Below are positions 17,258-26,223 of a stretch of 64,000 bases of DNA, in pieces (position 1 is the stretch's first letter; every line of letters begins with the position of its first letter). Made by a program: the position numbers and the translations under genes. The DNA comes from Acidobacteriota bacterium (GTDB taxonomy: Bacteria > Acidobacteriota > Terriglobia > Acidiferrales > UBA7541): NCBI GenBank assembly GCA_013289665.1, contig JABCZN010000007.1, positions 62,001 to 126,000 of the forward strand, written 5' to 3'. The notes under the pieces were generated by a model. It was not told the DNA's origin. It saw only the letters and a list, made by a program, of their open reading frames with translations, and ran no database searches.

Positions 17258-19114
17258 TTAAGCGGCGAGCGGCAACTCGATCCGAAATGTGGTTCCGCGG
17301 CCAACCTCCGAAGTAAAGTCTATCGAACCGTTATGAAGCTGCACAATTCGGAAGGTGCTGGCAAGTCCGATGCCGCTACCTCCCGGCCGCGTTGTAAAGA
17401 AAAGTTGAAACACCTTCTGTTTGTCCTCCGTTGGAATTCCTTTTCCGGTGTCCCCCACGGTGATTTCCGCCATTTCTCCGCGCCGGCTCAGCGTTAATTG
17501 CAATTGCCCACCGGTCGGCATGGCTTCGACCGCATTCAGCACCAGGTTCAGCACCGCCTGCTTCAACAAATCGCGGTCCACAAAAACCTCGGGGATTCCG
17601 ATTGGCAGGAGCCGCGCCACCTGCACGTTCGCTTTCTGGAGTTGCGGCTGCGCTACTTCGAGCACTTCCCGCAGCAAGTCGGCAAGCTGTGTCGGTTCGA
17701 GCCGCACGTCCATCGGGCGCGAAAAATCCAGGAAGCGTTTCACGACTGCGTCAAGACGGTCAATCTCCACATCGAGCACGTGCACCGCCTGCAGCGCAGC
17801 GCCATCCGCATCGGCGGGCAGCGATTCTTTCAGGTTTTCCAGCCAAAGCCGCATCGAGTTCAGCGGATTCTTCACCTCGTGCGCTACGCCCGCCGTAATG
17901 CGCCCCACTGCGGCCAGGCGCTCACTCACCTGCAATTGCGTGTTGATGCTTTCAATCGAATCCAGGTCTCGCAATGTTATCAGGGCGCCCATCCGGTCGC
18001 CGGCGCCCTGGATTTCCTGAACGTTCACGCCGACGCGCCTGCGGCCCGCCGCCGTGTCCACTTCGGTCTCGGATGCCACTTCGGTCAATTGGTCGCCATC
18101 GAGATGCAACGCCGCAAACAGAGGATGTCCAGGCGGGAAAATATCTGTCACCAGCCGGCCAAGGAAATCCGCAGCGGGCGCGCCGAGAAACTTTTCGGCT
18201 GCGGGGCTCACCATCACCGCGCGCGCATCTTTCGTGAAAAGCAGCAACCCGTCTTCCAGTCCGGCCATCACGGAGTTCATGTTTTCGCGAAGGGAACTAA
18301 AGATTTCGTGCACGCCGCGCAATTGCTGCCCCACCTGCAGGATTTTCTGGCGCACCTGGCCAAGTTCATCCGTGCTGCCGCCCGGCTCCTTCGCCGAATT
18401 TGCGGGAGCGTCGTATACGCCGACGGAAATGCGTTCCAGCTGCGCCAGGATGTCACGGATGGGGGCAAGCGCCGCGCCACTCACCACCGCGGCCAGAAAA
18501 GTCGAAAGTACCAGCGCCAGCAACGCGATTGAGCCCCAACGCTGTAAGCGCGGCTTTATATCGTTGAACAAGAGAACCGTTGAGACGGCAACGCGCACTT
18601 CCCCAAACGGATTTCCGCGCAGCTTAAAAGGGTAATCCACTTCGTAGATGCGTGCCTGCTCGGCGAGGGCTCGCACCTGGCGGACAAAGGAGCTTTGAAC
18701 CAGCTGGGAGAACGGAGGCTTGCGCAGCGCGGTTTTCCCCAACAGTGTCGGATCGCTCGAAACAAGGACTACATCATCCTTGTCTACGATAGTCACTTCA
18801 TAGATGGATGGCGAATCGGTCGCCGATTGCAGGCGCGAAGTGAGCCCTTCACTGATTTCGAAAGCGTGGGCCACATAATCGTGGATTTCCTGGGGATCTT
18901 CCGATGCCGGGCGCAACCCCTGGGCCTTCGCGTCTTCCAGCGCGTGGCGCGCGGAATCGAATGCTTCGCGCGCCAGTTCATTCGCGCGTTTGTCGGTGTC
19001 GTGGAGAACCTGTTGCAGGAGCAGTTCTGAAAAAACCAGCGACAACACCGCGGTGGACAGGAGCACCAGCCCCGTCATGATCATCGTCAGTTTTGCTCGC
19101 AGCCCAAGCTGCAT
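17258..19114 (-). CDS. Membrane sensor histidine kinase with PAS-like domain
   Basis: A 618-residue kinase. TM1 is at about 10-32 and TM2 at about 193-215, with a periplasmic sensor between them. A HAMP-like linker and a coiled region follow, then a PAS-like domain (MAGLEDGLLLFTKDARAVMVSPAAEKFLG). The HisKA domain has the acceptor His412 in GVAHEVKNPLNSM. The ATPase domain shows LVLNAVEAMP, GDTGKGIP and GGSGIGLA. Its start lies 6 bases after the stop of the sigma-54 regulator gene, its likely partner. Confidence 0.9.
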   Translation of the reverse strand: MQLGLRAKLTMIMTGLVLLSTAVLSLVFSELLLQQVLHDTDKRANELAREAFDSARHALEDAKAQGLRPASEDPQEIHDYVAHAFEISEGLTSRLQSATDSPSIYEVTIVDKDDVVLVSSDPTLLGKTALRKPPFSQLVQSSFVRQVRALAEQARIYEVDYPFKLRGNPFGEVRVAVSTVLLFNDIKPRLQRWGSIALLALVLSTFLAAVVSGAALAPIRDILAQLERISVGVYDAPANSAKEPGGSTDELGQVRQKILQVGQQLRGVHEIFSSLRENMNSVMAGLEDGLLLFTKDARAVMVSPAAEKFLGAPAADFLGRLVTDIFPPGHPLFAALHLDGDQLTEVASETEVDTAAGRRRVGVNVQEIQGAGDRMGALITLRDLDSIESINTQLQVSERLAAVGRITAGVAHEVKNPLNSMRLWLENLKESLPADADGAALQAVHVLDVEIDRLDAVVKRFLDFSRPMDVRLEPTQLADLLREVLEVAQPQLQKANVQVARLLPIGIPEVFVDRDLLKQAVLNLVLNAVEAMPTGGQLQLTLSRRGEMAEITVGDTGKGIPTEDKQKVFQLFFTTRPGGSGIGLASTFRIVQLHNGSIDFTSEVGRGTTFRIELPLAA

Positions 19115-19120
19115 ACCTGG

Positions 19121-20545
19121 CTAGGACTCCGTTTCTGTTTTCTCGCTGCCGTATTCCTTTAGTTTGTTGTGCAGTGTCTTCAGACTGACGCCCAGCAGTT
19201 CGGCCGCGCGTGTCTTGTTGTTCCCTGTTGCCTGCAGCGTTTGCAGGATCAGTTCGCGCTCCATCGCGTCTACCGTGGTGCCCACGGGGAATTTGATGGA
19301 AGACAAATCGCTCGGGCCCTTGCTCGCAACCTTGCCGAATTCGCCGGGCAGGGAACTTCGTGAAATCAGATCCTTTTCGGACATGATCGCGGCGCGCTCC
19401 AGCACGTTGCGCAATTCACGGATATTTCCCGGCCAAGTATGGCTCATGAAAATGTCCAGCACTTCGGCGCCGATGCCGCGCACGCTTTTCCCATGCTTTG
19501 CGTTGATGTCGCGCAAGATGTGCTCGGAAAGCAGCGGGATGTCGTCCTTGTGGTCGCGCAGCGGCGGCAGGTGGATGTGAAATACATTCAGGCGGAAATA
19601 GAGGTCCTGGCGCATTCCTCCGTTGGCGACGGACTGTTCCGGATCTTTGTTGGTCGCGGCGAGCACACGCACGTCTACCGGCGTTTCCGTTTTGCTGCCC
19701 AGCCTCCGCACCTTGCGGTCTTCCAGCACGCGCAGCAGCTTCGCCTGCGTCGGCGCGGGCATTTCGCCGATTTCGTCGAGCAGCAAAGTGCCACCGTCGG
19801 CCAGTTCGAAGCAGCCGATGCGGCGTTCCGCGGCGCCGGTGAACGCGCCGCGCTCGTGACCGAAAATCTCGCTCTCCATCAGCGTTTCGGGAATCGCGGA
19901 GCAATTGATGGCCACAAACGGCCCGGTCGCTCGCGGTGAAAGCTTATGGATCGTGCGCGCCACGATCTCCTTGCCGGAGCCTGTCTCTCCCGTGATGAGC
20001 ACCGAGGCGGAACTTGGCGCGGCCATTTCGATGATGCGCATCACTTCCTGCATGGGCTTCGAGCTGCCAACGATGTCGCCCAGCCGCCCGGCTTCGCGCA
20101 ACTGGCGCTGCAAAACCACGAGGTTTCGCGCGTCGTGTGCCTTGCTTAAGGCGCGATCCAGCAAAGCGCGGAGTACCGGCCCCTTCAACGGCTTCTCGAT
20201 GTACCAGAACGCTCCGGACTCGATCGCGGCTACCGCGCGTTCTTCGCTCCCCTTGCCCGTGATGATGATCGCCGGAACCTCGTGGATTTCCTCACCCAGT
20301 TGTTTTAGCAGGTCCAGGCCGTTCATGCCCGGAAGCTCCACATCCGCGATCAACGTGTCCGGTTGGAAGTTGGAAAATCTCGCAAGAGCGTCTTCGGCCG
20401 TGCTCACGCCCAGTACTTCGTATCCCCACCGCTGCAACAGCTGTTCATAGCCCTTGCGCGCGTTGTCCTCATCCTCGACGATCAGGATGCGGTCCTTGTG
20501 CTCGCCGGTTTCCACCGTCCGTACCGCTTTACTTTCGTCGCCCAT
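19121..20545 (-). CDS. Sigma-54-dependent response regulator, NtrC/AtoC type
   Basis: A 474-residue regulator. The receiver domain has LIVEDED and the acceptor Asp68 in IADVELPG. The AAA+ domain shows Walker A (GETGSGKE), a canonical GAFTGA loop and Walker B (LLLDEIGEMP). A Fis-type helix-turn-helix is C-terminal (KTRAAELLGVSLKTLHNKLKEYG). The frame stays open far upstream, but ATG 20545 gives the normal N-terminus and has GAGG 9 bases before it. It heads the operon with the kinase and lipoprotein genes. Confidence 0.9.
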   Translation of the reverse strand: MGDESKAVRTVETGEHKDRILIVEDEDNARKGYEQLLQRWGYEVLGVSTAEDALARFSNFQPDTLIADVELPGMNGLDLLKQLGEEIHEVPAIIITGKGSEERAVAAIESGAFWYIEKPLKGPVLRALLDRALSKAHDARNLVVLQRQLREAGRLGDIVGSSKPMQEVMRIIEMAAPSSASVLITGETGSGKEIVARTIHKLSPRATGPFVAINCSAIPETLMESEIFGHERGAFTGAAERRIGCFELADGGTLLLDEIGEMPAPTQAKLLRVLEDRKVRRLGSKTETPVDVRVLAATNKDPEQSVANGGMRQDLYFRLNVFHIHLPPLRDHKDDIPLLSEHILRDINAKHGKSVRGIGAEVLDIFMSHTWPGNIRELRNVLERAAIMSEKDLISRSSLPGEFGKVASKGPSDLSSIKFPVGTTVDAMERELILQTLQATGNNKTRAAELLGVSLKTLHNKLKEYGSEKTETES

Positions 20546-20640
20546 GCGCCTGTGCCTCGTCTCCTCACACCAGGAATCTATTGTCGCACTTTGGGTGGGT
20601 GAAACGACTCTAACAAGCACACTCCCGCTTGCCAAGCAGG

Positions 20641-20666
20641 GCCTGCCCCAGCGAGGTTGGGGCGGC
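20641..20666. repeat. Intergenic palindrome with one bulged base
   Basis: GCC-T-GCCCCA (20641-20650) pairs with TGGGGCGGC (20658-20666) around a 7-base loop, leaving the T unpaired. It lies about 100 bases upstream of the sigma-54 regulator gene and resembles the other GC-rich intergenic palindromes of the window in size and setting. Confidence 0.45.
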
Positions 20667-20705
20667 GTCCCTCCTCCTCCGGTACCAGAATGAAATGTCC
20701 GGGTG

Positions 20706-21053
20706 CTATTGACCTCTGGGAGTGTTCGCGATGGGTTGGATTCGAACAACTTGAAGCTTAGAGCCAGAGACAAAAGCGAGGGTGGGAGGGTCGTCCGGTG
20801 CAAAGGAAAGCGCGAGTATTTGAGTGCCCAGGGGAACTCTTGCCACCGGTTCTGGGCGGGAAGCTTCCCAGACGAGAAAAAGGATTTCATCATCCCAAAA
20901 TGTAATATCCAACGTCATTACGTCCACCAATAGGTGCGAAATCCATGGCTGATGCTTGAATCCCACCGCAAAGTAACGCCCTGCAGCCGATACGGCAACC
21001 GGACGGGTAAGGTTCGTGCGATCCCGCGGCTGGATACGCTCCGAGCGCGCCAC
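20706..21053 (-). pseudogene. Probable C-terminal remnant of a WD40-like protein
   Basis: The frame encodes about 115 residues from a GTG at 21053, just after the stop of the antitoxin-like gene (ATG 21086 is an alternative). The text (VAVSAAGRYFAVGF, LFLVWEASRPEPVARVPLG, ILALSFAPDDPPTLAFVSGSKLQVVRI) looks like the last blades of a beta-propeller. At this length it cannot form a complete propeller, so I read it as a remnant. A short real gene remains possible. Confidence 0.35.
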
Positions 21054-21057
21054 CCTC

Positions 21058-21378
21058 TCAGGAGACGTGCAGGGCCGCGCCGTCATTCCTCCCGCGGTGC
21101 GGCTTGACAACAATCTCCACATCCTGATTAAGAGCCACCAGGAAACGCAAAAGCCGTTCGACAGAAAACTGTCTGAAATCACCCCGCAGCATCTTGGAAA
21201 CGTCGGGCTGTTTAACACGCAGCAGATCGGCCGCTTCGGCTTGCTTAAGACCACGATCCTTCATAATACTGTCGATTTTGAAGACCAGTTGTGCCTTCAC
21301 CAAATGCTCCCCGGCATTCGGAATCCCGAGGTCCTTGAATACGTTCCCGCTTCCAATCTCGTGAGATTTCTTGCTCAT
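21058..21378 (-). CDS. Antitoxin-like XRE regulator (HigA / HTH_37 type), no recognisable toxin
   Basis: A 106-residue protein with a helix-turn-helix (LKQAEAADLLRVKQPDVSKMLRGDFRQFSVERLLRFLVALNQDVEIVV). This is typical of antitoxins paired with Gp49/HigB-type toxins. The ATG overlaps by 4 bases (ATGA) the end of an open frame whose last residues read TPRRDMELIEQRL...AKGKKL. That frame has no clear start codon and does not resemble a toxin. The gene is therefore an orphan or the survivor of a decayed toxin-antitoxin pair. Confidence 0.7.
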   Translation of the reverse strand: MSKKSHEIGSGNVFKDLGIPNAGEHLVKAQLVFKIDSIMKDRGLKQAEAADLLRVKQPDVSKMLRGDFRQFSVERLLRFLVALNQDVEIVVKPHRGRNDGAALHVS

Positions 21379-21621
21379 AGCTTTTTCCCTTTGGCTATTC
21401 GTTCCGCTTCGCGCAGGCGCTGCTCGATAAGTTCCATGTCTCGGCGCGGCGTTTCACGCCCGCTTTTCGACTGTCCACTGACCAGCTTCGCTGGCCGGCT
21501 GTCGCGCTGGACGGAATTCCTGTCAACGAAATGACCAGCGGCCACATTGCCAGCAAAACGATTCTCGGTGATTGCTGTTCGCTCATCGTGCGGCGACTTG
21601 GCTACGTTCCTTTGCCCTTCT

Positions 21622-22368
21622 TCATTCCTTCACCAGATACAGGGCGCGTCCCAATTCTAGTTCGAGCTTCGCGCCTTTGGGCAGCTCGATCTCCTGGCCG
21701 CGCCCGGCTTCTGTTAGGTAGGCTTCGAGGGCTCCAAGGGCCGCGCCCTCTGCGGCTTCTCGCTTGTTCTTGTCTTTCACGCCATGCATCGCTCCCATAG
21801 CGGCGCCCGCCGCTGCGGCTTGTGCGGCGTCCTTCTGGGTGCTGCTGCGTCCCTCGATCACGCCTTCCTGCAGCGGGCTAGACTTGATGCTGTGGTCGCC
21901 CGGCACCGAAGCCACCTCGGCGACGATGGGCAGCTTCCCGAAGCGGGTCTGGATTTCGTCGAAGGTCAGCCAGATTTTCGCGCGGCCTGTTGTTCCGGCG
22001 GGATCGACACGGCTGACGTGCCCGACGATTACCGCGCCGGGCGGCAAATAATTACCTTGACCGGCTTCGAGGGGTTCCAGCGTGCGCACGTGGAACGCCT
22101 GATTCTTATGAACTTCCTTCGTGTTCAGGTCGTTTTCGAGCCGCACAAGGAAATGCGTGCCGGGGACGACCGCAAAGGTTTCCGCAGGCAAGCCGTGCCG
22201 CTCGCCGTCGGCGGCATGTGCGTCCGCGCGCGAACTGGGCGTCTCGGCCTGCAATTCGTCCCGGCTAATTACCGGAGCCTCTTGTGCAGCTGCGATTGAC
22301 GAGAATGCTAAGGCTATAGCAGCTCCAAATGCCCCAACCGCTAGAATTCGCTTGGATTGAAATTTCAT
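21622..22368 (-). CDS. Exported protein with beta domain and glycine/alanine zipper (paralogue of the gene at 14720)
   Basis: 248 residues: a signal peptide (cleavage near IAAAQE), a beta domain (VPGTHFLVRLENDLNTKEV through LPPGAVIVGHVSRVDPAG), an Ala/Gly zipper (AAQAAAAGAAMGAMHG) and a C-terminal PKGAKLELELGRALYLV. The order and the PxG-LxLxRxL ending match the 14720-15490 protein. The ribosome site GGGAGG lies 7-8 bases before the ATG. Function unknown; an envelope location is likely. Confidence 0.7.
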   Translation of the reverse strand: MKFQSKRILAVGAFGAAIALAFSSIAAAQEAPVISRDELQAETPSSRADAHAADGERHGLPAETFAVVPGTHFLVRLENDLNTKEVHKNQAFHVRTLEPLEAGQGNYLPPGAVIVGHVSRVDPAGTTGRAKIWLTFDEIQTRFGKLPIVAEVASVPGDHSIKSSPLQEGVIEGRSSTQKDAAQAAAAGAAMGAMHGVKDKNKREAAEGAALGALEAYLTEAGRGQEIELPKGAKLELELGRALYLVKE

Positions 22369-22643
22369 GAACTAACCTCCCGAATTGGGTTCGAGCTAGA
22401 AGGAGCACTCCTAAGTCCACGCCTCCACTTCCTGTCCACACGCATCATATTGATAGAAAAGGAGATAAATTGCGGGTAGTCAGGGGCAGCCGGAGGCCTG
22501 TGTCTGTTGTTGCCTGCAGGGGTGTCGGAGCAATCTTGCAGGCCCTTCTCGCTGCCCTTATGTTGCTCTAGCGGTTCGGACGTCGAACGGCGTGTAACTA
22601 AGCGCCGGATTGCTACTCTCAGGTTGTAGGAGACGCTCAGGAA

Positions 22644-23606
22644 ATGCCGATGCACGAGAAATCGAGACTGACGAACGCGGATGTGACACCCAGAGCGGCC
22701 TACCAGAACAGGCGAAAGTTTCTTCGAAACGCCGGGCTGGCGGCTGCGGCCTCGCTCGCGGGCCGCGAGTTTTGGGAGCTTGCTTCACCGTCCTCCCATG
22801 CCATTGCTGGAACAAAACTCAACGGGGTCTCAAAAAGCCCGTTCAGCACCACGGAGAAGCAGAACAGCTACGACGACGTCACGCACTACAACAATTATTA
22901 TGAGTTCGGGATAGACAAGACCGAGCCGGCAAAAAATGCGCAAAGCCTGAAAACCTATCCCTGGACTGTTTCCATTGAGGGCGAGGTGAAGCGGCCCCGC
23001 CAGATCACCATTGACGAAATTCTAAAGCTGGCTCCCCTCGAAGAACGCATCTATCGCCACCGCTGCGTGGAGGCATGGTCGATTGTGGTGCCGTGGATTG
23101 GTTATTCCTTCAGCGTCCTCGCGAAACTAGTCGAACCTACAGAGCAGGCGAAGTACGTGGCATTTGAATCTTTCTATGACCGCAGGCAAATGCCCCAGGC
23201 GACGCATGCCGGGATCGATTTTCCTTACGTGGAGGGTTTGCGTCTGGATGAAGCGATGAATCCGCTCACGCTGCTTTGTGTCGGCATGTATGGAGAAACG
23301 CTGCCCAATCAGGATGGCGCGCCGGTTCGCATGGTGATTCCATGGAAATACGGATTCAAGAGCGCCAAGTCCCTGGTGAGGATTCGGTTTCAGAATGAAC
23401 AGCCGCCCACGACCTGGAATCGCCTGGCGTCGGACGAATACGGTTTCTACGCCAACGTGAACCCCACCGTCGATCACCCGCGCTGGAGCCAGGCCAAGGA
23501 GCGGCGTCTGGGTGAATTTTTCAAGCGCGAAACTTTGCTATTTAACGGCTACTCGGATCAGGTGGCCAGTCTTTACACCGGTATGGACCTGAAGAAATAC
23601 TACTAA
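22644..23606 (+). CDS. msrP: Protein-methionine-sulfoxide reductase catalytic subunit MsrP
   Basis: A 320-residue periplasmic molybdoenzyme. A twin-arginine-type signal, NRRKFLRNAGLAAAASL, is visible at residues about 22-38. The sulfite-oxidase fold follows, with the molybdenum-ligand Cys in YRHRCVEAWS and conserved VPWKYGFKS. The enzyme repairs oxidised methionines in envelope proteins using electrons from MsrQ, encoded 14 bases downstream. ATG 22650 is an alternative start with AGGAA 6 bases upstream. Confidence 0.93.
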   Translation: MPMHEKSRLTNADVTPRAAYQNRRKFLRNAGLAAAASLAGREFWELASPSSHAIAGTKLNGVSKSPFSTTEKQNSYDDVTHYNNYYEFGIDKTEPAKNAQSLKTYPWTVSIEGEVKRPRQITIDEILKLAPLEERIYRHRCVEAWSIVVPWIGYSFSVLAKLVEPTEQAKYVAFESFYDRRQMPQATHAGIDFPYVEGLRLDEAMNPLTLLCVGMYGETLPNQDGAPVRMVIPWKYGFKSAKSLVRIRFQNEQPPTTWNRLASDEYGFYANVNPTVDHPRWSQAKERRLGEFFKRETLLFNGYSDQVASLYTGMDLKKYY

Positions 23607-23620
23607 CCTCTCGGGCATTC

Positions 23621-24268
23621 ATGCGCAAACTTCTGATCGGCAGGTGGACCAAAGCCGGCATTTTTCTTGCCTGCCTTTTGCCGCTGGCGTCGCTTCTCTG
23701 GCGCGGTCTCGATAACGGGCTGACCGCCAATCCAATTGAATTCGTCACCCACGCCACGGGCGATTGGACTCTGCGGTTTATTTTGTTCACGCTCTGTGTC
23801 ACGCCGTTTCGGAGACTCCTGGATTTACCGGAATTGATCCGCTTCCGCCGCATGTTCGGACTCTTCGCTTTTTTCTACGGCTGCTTGCACTTCTCCACTT
23901 ATATCTGGCTCGATAAATTCTTCGACCTGAAGGAAGTATGGAAGGACATTGCCAAGCGGCCGTACATCACCGTGGGATTTCTTGCGTTCGTCCTGCTGAT
24001 TCCGCTGGCGATCACGTCCACGGCCGCGTGGATTCGGCGGCTCGGCGGCCGCAGCTGGCAGTTGCTCCACCGCGCGATCTACATCAGCGCGGTTGCCGGA
24101 GTGATTCACTATTACTGGCTGGTGAAATCGGCGGTCCTGCGGCCGCTGGCGTATGGCGCGACTGTTGTGGCGCTTCTGCTCTGGAGATTGGCCGCGAAAT
24201 TCCGGTCACAGCCGGATGCGGAGCGGGGGAACCCGGCAAAGCCACAGCCACAAAACTCTCAAGCTTGA
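23621..24268 (+). CDS. msrQ: Heme-containing membrane subunit MsrQ
   Basis: A 215-residue integral membrane protein with about six hydrophobic segments and a ferric-reductase-like core. Candidate heme-ligand histidines are in FFYGCLHFSTYIW, WQLLHRAIYISAVAGVIHYYW. It passes electrons from the quinone pool or flavin reductase to MsrP. The last 10 bases overlap the end of the convergent glycosylase gene. Confidence 0.9.
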   Translation: MRKLLIGRWTKAGIFLACLLPLASLLWRGLDNGLTANPIEFVTHATGDWTLRFILFTLCVTPFRRLLDLPELIRFRRMFGLFAFFYGCLHFSTYIWLDKFFDLKEVWKDIAKRPYITVGFLAFVLLIPLAITSTAAWIRRLGGRSWQLLHRAIYISAVAGVIHYYWLVKSAVLRPLAYGATVVALLLWRLAAKFRSQPDAERGNPAKPQPQNSQA

Positions 24269-24954
24269 GATAGAAATCCGCGAATCCGCTTTAGCACACG
24301 GGAGTACATGGCTTGCGTGACCCGCCCGGTCTGCGTGTTTTGCTGGCTCGGATGATAAACACCGAAGAGCCGCGGCAAATCACGCGCAAAGGTGCATTCT
24401 GCGCCGTGGGAAAAACGATAGGCAGCTCGCGACGCGATTTGCCCGTGTTGTTTCAAAATTTCCAGGTAAGCGTCCCAGGCGATCTTCCCCAACGCCAGCA
24501 CGGCGCGCGGCTGCAGGATTTCCAATTCCCTCTCCAGATACCCGCGGCAATGCAGAATTTCGCCTGGCAAAGGCTTGTTCGCGGGAGGGGCGCACCGCAC
24601 CGCCGCCGCGATGTAGGTATCTTGCAGACGCAAACCGTCGTCACGGTCGAGGGAATTGGGCTGGTTCGCGAATCCTGCTTTGTGCAGCGCCTGGTACAGA
24701 AAATCGCCGGAGCGATCACCGGTAAAAACGCGGCCCGTGCGATTCCCTCCATGCGCAGCGGGAGCAAGTCCCAGGATGAAGAGATGTGCGTGCGGGTCGC
24801 CGAACCCGGGCACGCCGCGTCCCCAATAAGTCCATTCGCGAAACGCGCGCCGCTTCTCCTTCGCCACTTTTTCCCGGTATTTCACCAGGCGTGGACACTT
24901 CCGGCAGGCGCAAACCTCCTCTTGGACCGCTTTGAGGGCGGATTCCGCGTTCAA
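24259..24954 (-). CDS. Family 5 uracil-DNA glycosylase (UDGb)
   Basis: A 231-residue DNA repair enzyme. The active-site stretch GLAPAAHGGNRTGRVFTGDRSG is diagnostic for the UDGb group, which uses no conventional catalytic Asp there. CRKC near the N-terminus and later cysteines in VRCAPP and HCRGYL are the probable 4Fe-4S ligands. It removes uracil and other deaminated bases. Its start overlaps the stop of the DUF488 gene by 4 bases (ATGA on the minus strand). Confidence 0.88.
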   Translation of the reverse strand: MNAESALKAVQEEVCACRKCPRLVKYREKVAKEKRRAFREWTYWGRGVPGFGDPHAHLFILGLAPAAHGGNRTGRVFTGDRSGDFLYQALHKAGFANQPNSLDRDDGLRLQDTYIAAAVRCAPPANKPLPGEILHCRGYLERELEILQPRAVLALGKIAWDAYLEILKQHGQIASRAAYRFSHGAECTFARDLPRLFGVYHPSQQNTQTGRVTQAMYSRVLKRIRGFLSQA

Positions 24955-25301
24955 CGTTTCCTCTTTAACACATCGGCCAGCACGACGGCCTGGTTCTGTT
25001 TTTCGTCGTTTCTTCCATAAAGCAGGGTGACTGTGGGGTGCTCGGATTCCAGTGCGCGAATTTCGTTCAACAAATCCTTCTTCTCCGCCAGTTCTTTCCG
25101 GTACCGCGTTTCAAAGTCGGGCCATTTCTTTGGGTCGTGGCCAAACCATTTTCGTAGCGCGTCGCTGGGCGCGATTTCTTTCATCCACAAATCCACCGCC
25201 GCGCGTTCTTTCGTCAGGCCGCGCGGCCACAGGCGATCCACAAGCAAGCGGAATCCATCTTCCCTGGCTGGCTTGTCGTAAACGCGCTTCACCCGAATCA
25301 T
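24951..25301 (-). CDS. DUF488 family protein
   Basis: A 116-residue protein with the family's VKRVYDKPAREDGFRLLVDRLWPRGLTKERAAVDLWMKEIAPS signature regions and a C-terminal VTLLYGRNDEKQNQAVVL. The biochemical role is unknown. It sits between the inositol-phosphatase-family gene (7-base gap) and the UDGb gene (4-base overlap), so the three form one minus-strand operon. Confidence 0.85.
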   Translation of the reverse strand: MIRVKRVYDKPAREDGFRLLVDRLWPRGLTKERAAVDLWMKEIAPSDALRKWFGHDPKKWPDFETRYRKELAEKKDLLNEIRALESEHPTVTLLYGRNDEKQNQAVVLADVLKRKR

Positions 25302-25308
25302 GGCTGCC

Positions 25309-26097
25309 TCAGCGCAGAAAATTCAGCACTGTATCGTGCAGCACGCCGTTGGTACTCACGAAGCGGCCTTTGTAAATCGTTCGCTCGCCGTCAGCCGTGG
25401 TGGATTTGCCGCCCGCCTCTTCAACGATGATGCCGAGCGGCGAAAGATCCCACGGCTTCGAAATCCAATCCACGGCGCACTCGATCGCGCCTTCTGCCAC
25501 CAGCATGTGTTGCCAGAAGCCGCCCATCGAGCGGCTGTTGCGCGCCGCGTCGGCCAGACGCCGCATGCGTTCCCGCGCTTGGGCGTCCTTGCTGGGTCCC
25601 GTGCCGGTGGTGAAAATCATGGACTCCGAAAGACTCCGCACCTGCGAGACATGGAGCCGTTGAGCCCGGCGCCAAGCGCCTTCGCCGCGGTACGCCCACC
25701 AGCGCGCTCCTTTTTCCAGTGCCGGCGCGCTGACCATGCCGGCCACGATTTCCGCGTCTTCCTCGATGCCAATAAGCGTTCCGAAAGTGGGGATGCCCCG
25801 TGTGAATTCCTCTGTGCCGTCAATCGGATCGATGATCATGCGCGCGCGTCCATTGGTTGCGGGGCCTTTCGGCGGTTCGGCGCTGGTCTCTTCGCCGACC
25901 ACGTCAATCGGCAATCCGCTCGCCTCGACTTTCGCGATGGCCATCTGTTCAATGCGCTTGTCCGCTTGCGTGACGACCGTTCCATCCCGTTTGCGCTCCG
26001 CTCCCATCGCCCCGCCGCGGAAATAACTCATCGCGATCGCATCCGCCTCATTCGCGATAGCGTCCAACAACACCCCATATTTGGCCTTGCAACTCAT
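25309..26097 (-). CDS. Inositol monophosphatase family protein (histidinol-phosphatase-like)
   Basis: A 262-residue metal-dependent phosphatase. The metal-binding motifs are VVGEE, IDPIDGTEEF and, near the C-terminus, WDLSPLGIIVEEAGG. The GTEEFTRG continuation resembles HisN-type histidinol phosphatases, but suhB-like or 3'-phosphoadenosine phosphatase activity is also possible. ATG 26097 is preferred (GGGAGA before it) over a much longer open frame. The gene diverges from trpC with about 140 bases between them. Confidence 0.8.
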   Translation of the reverse strand: MSCKAKYGVLLDAIANEADAIAMSYFRGGAMGAERKRDGTVVTQADKRIEQMAIAKVEASGLPIDVVGEETSAEPPKGPATNGRARMIIDPIDGTEEFTRGIPTFGTLIGIEEDAEIVAGMVSAPALEKGARWWAYRGEGAWRRAQRLHVSQVRSLSESMIFTTGTGPSKDAQARERMRRLADAARNSRSMGGFWQHMLVAEGAIECAVDWISKPWDLSPLGIIVEEAGGKSTTADGERTIYKGRFVSTNGVLHDTVLNFLR

Positions 26098-26194
26098 CCG
26101 TTCTCCCACTCCCTCCCTTAGCGGCCCCGACTCGGTCAGGGCTAAGCTCAACCCTGCAGGCCACGCCCCGCAGAAACCAGCGGCAGAGCCTGAT

Positions 26195-26223
26195 TTGACA
26201 CGCTTGCCCTCACTCCCTAGCAT
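26195..26223 (+). promoter_or_regulatory. Putative trpC promoter with very short leader
   Basis: TTGACA (26195-26200) and TAGCAT (26218-26223) are separated by 17 bases. Transcription would begin about 8 bases before the trpC ATG at 26238, leaving no room for a leader peptide, T-box or attenuator. No ribosome site is visible before trpC, which fits a nearly leaderless message. Confidence 0.45.

Noticed and set aside
21379..21621. HigB/Gp49-type toxin upstream of the antitoxin-like gene
   Set aside because: The coupled frame here lacks a start codon and shows none of the conserved toxin residues.
22454..22572. Possible 33-codon frame (TTG start with AAGGAG) upstream of msrP
   Set aside because: The ribosome site is good, but the translation has no recognisable feature and the start codon is weak; not enough for a feature.
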